DNA of 64,000 nt from Deferribacterales bacterium Deferri_01 (GTDB lineage: Bacteria > Chrysiogenota > Deferribacteres > Deferribacterales > Geovibrionaceae), in contig LUZY01000013.1 in assembly GCA_001603805.1 (NCBI GenBank), forward strand, positions 598,723 through 662,722, read 5' to 3'. Shown piece by piece: positions 63,973-64,000 of the stretch; the first letter of the stretch is position 1, and the number at the start of each line of letters is the position of its first letter. The notes beneath the pieces were generated by a model. That model saw only the letters and a list, made by a program, of their open reading frames with translations, did not search any database and had not been told where the DNA came from. The position numbers and the translations under genes are program-made.

Positions 63973-64000
63973 ATGAAAGATACCGAAAAGAAATACATTT
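63973..64000 (+). CDS. Start of the next operon gene, cut by the window end
   Basis: An ATG with a GGGGG-rich ribosome site begins MKDTEKKYI and runs out of sequence. Product unknown. Confidence 0.5.

Overview
The window reads as a dense, ordinary chromosomal stretch from a motile, Gram-negative, probably anaerobic or microaerobic bacterium of moderate GC content. Outer-membrane and LPS genes (family 9 heptosyltransferase, flippase, LPS-kinase-like protein, many lipoproteins) show the Gram-negative envelope. A nifB/nifV pair points to nitrogen fixation. A haem-binding sensor kinase, an ActP-type acetate symporter and many PAS, GGDEF and MCP proteins suggest a respiratory, acetate-using, chemotactic life. 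The mix resembles Deferribacterota (Geovibrio/Denitrovibrio-like), but that placement is an inference from gene content only. No phage, insertion sequence or CRISPR array was seen.

Layout. 0-9 kb: a Cache-PAS diguanylate cyclase, an MgtC/DUF4010 membrane protein, a Fe-S/Zn cysteine-cluster protein, a type II NADH dehydrogenase, a stand-alone PAS protein, a ZIP metal transporter and a metallo-beta-lactamase-fold lipoprotein. 9.1-9.5 kb: two copies of an 89-bp hairpin-rich repeat, 181 bp apart. 9.5-12.6 kb: a molybdenum-binding-type protein and nifB diverge from nifV across a region with two sigma-54 promoters and two NifA-type sites. 12.6-22.2 kb: a very large surface lipoprotein, a KefB-type antiporter, and a PhnD-like binding protein coupled to a hybrid histidine kinase. 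22.2 kb: tRNA-Gly and tRNA-Cys.

22.7-32.5 kb: a second small PAS protein, a MORN-type repeat protein with a Tat-like partner, a CxxCH haem sensor two-component pair, a thioredoxin, an MCP, small lipoproteins, a YjfB motility protein behind a sigma-28 promoter, and a Gly-rich secreted protein behind a possible sigma-54 promoter. 32.8-47.3 kb: heptosyltransferase, an AddB/AddA-like nuclease-helicase pair, a LigB-type dioxygenase, several small unknown genes with structured RNA around them, a capsule-type glycan protein plus flippase, and a CBS/DUF294 protein. 47.9-57.9 kb: DUF485-ActP acetate symporter, a GDPD, a probably flagellum-linked protein, the biotin genes bioD-bioA diverging from bioF-esterase-bioC, an LPS-kinase-like protein, a ParB-like protein and peptide deformylase. 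58.0-64.0 kb: a 44-residue FeoB-associated-type protein, a 117-bp inverted-repeat element, and an operon for an Mrp/Mbh-type cation/proton antiporter module (E, F, G, DUF4040, B, C, D, D-like and a small membrane protein) that runs off the window end.

The most promising things to follow up are the bidirectional nif control region, the 89-bp repeats, the structured leader at 41267-41315, the candidate RNA at 40287-40443, and the heptamer array with sigma-54-like promoter at 32480-32589. I found no clear, wholly new multi-gene system.
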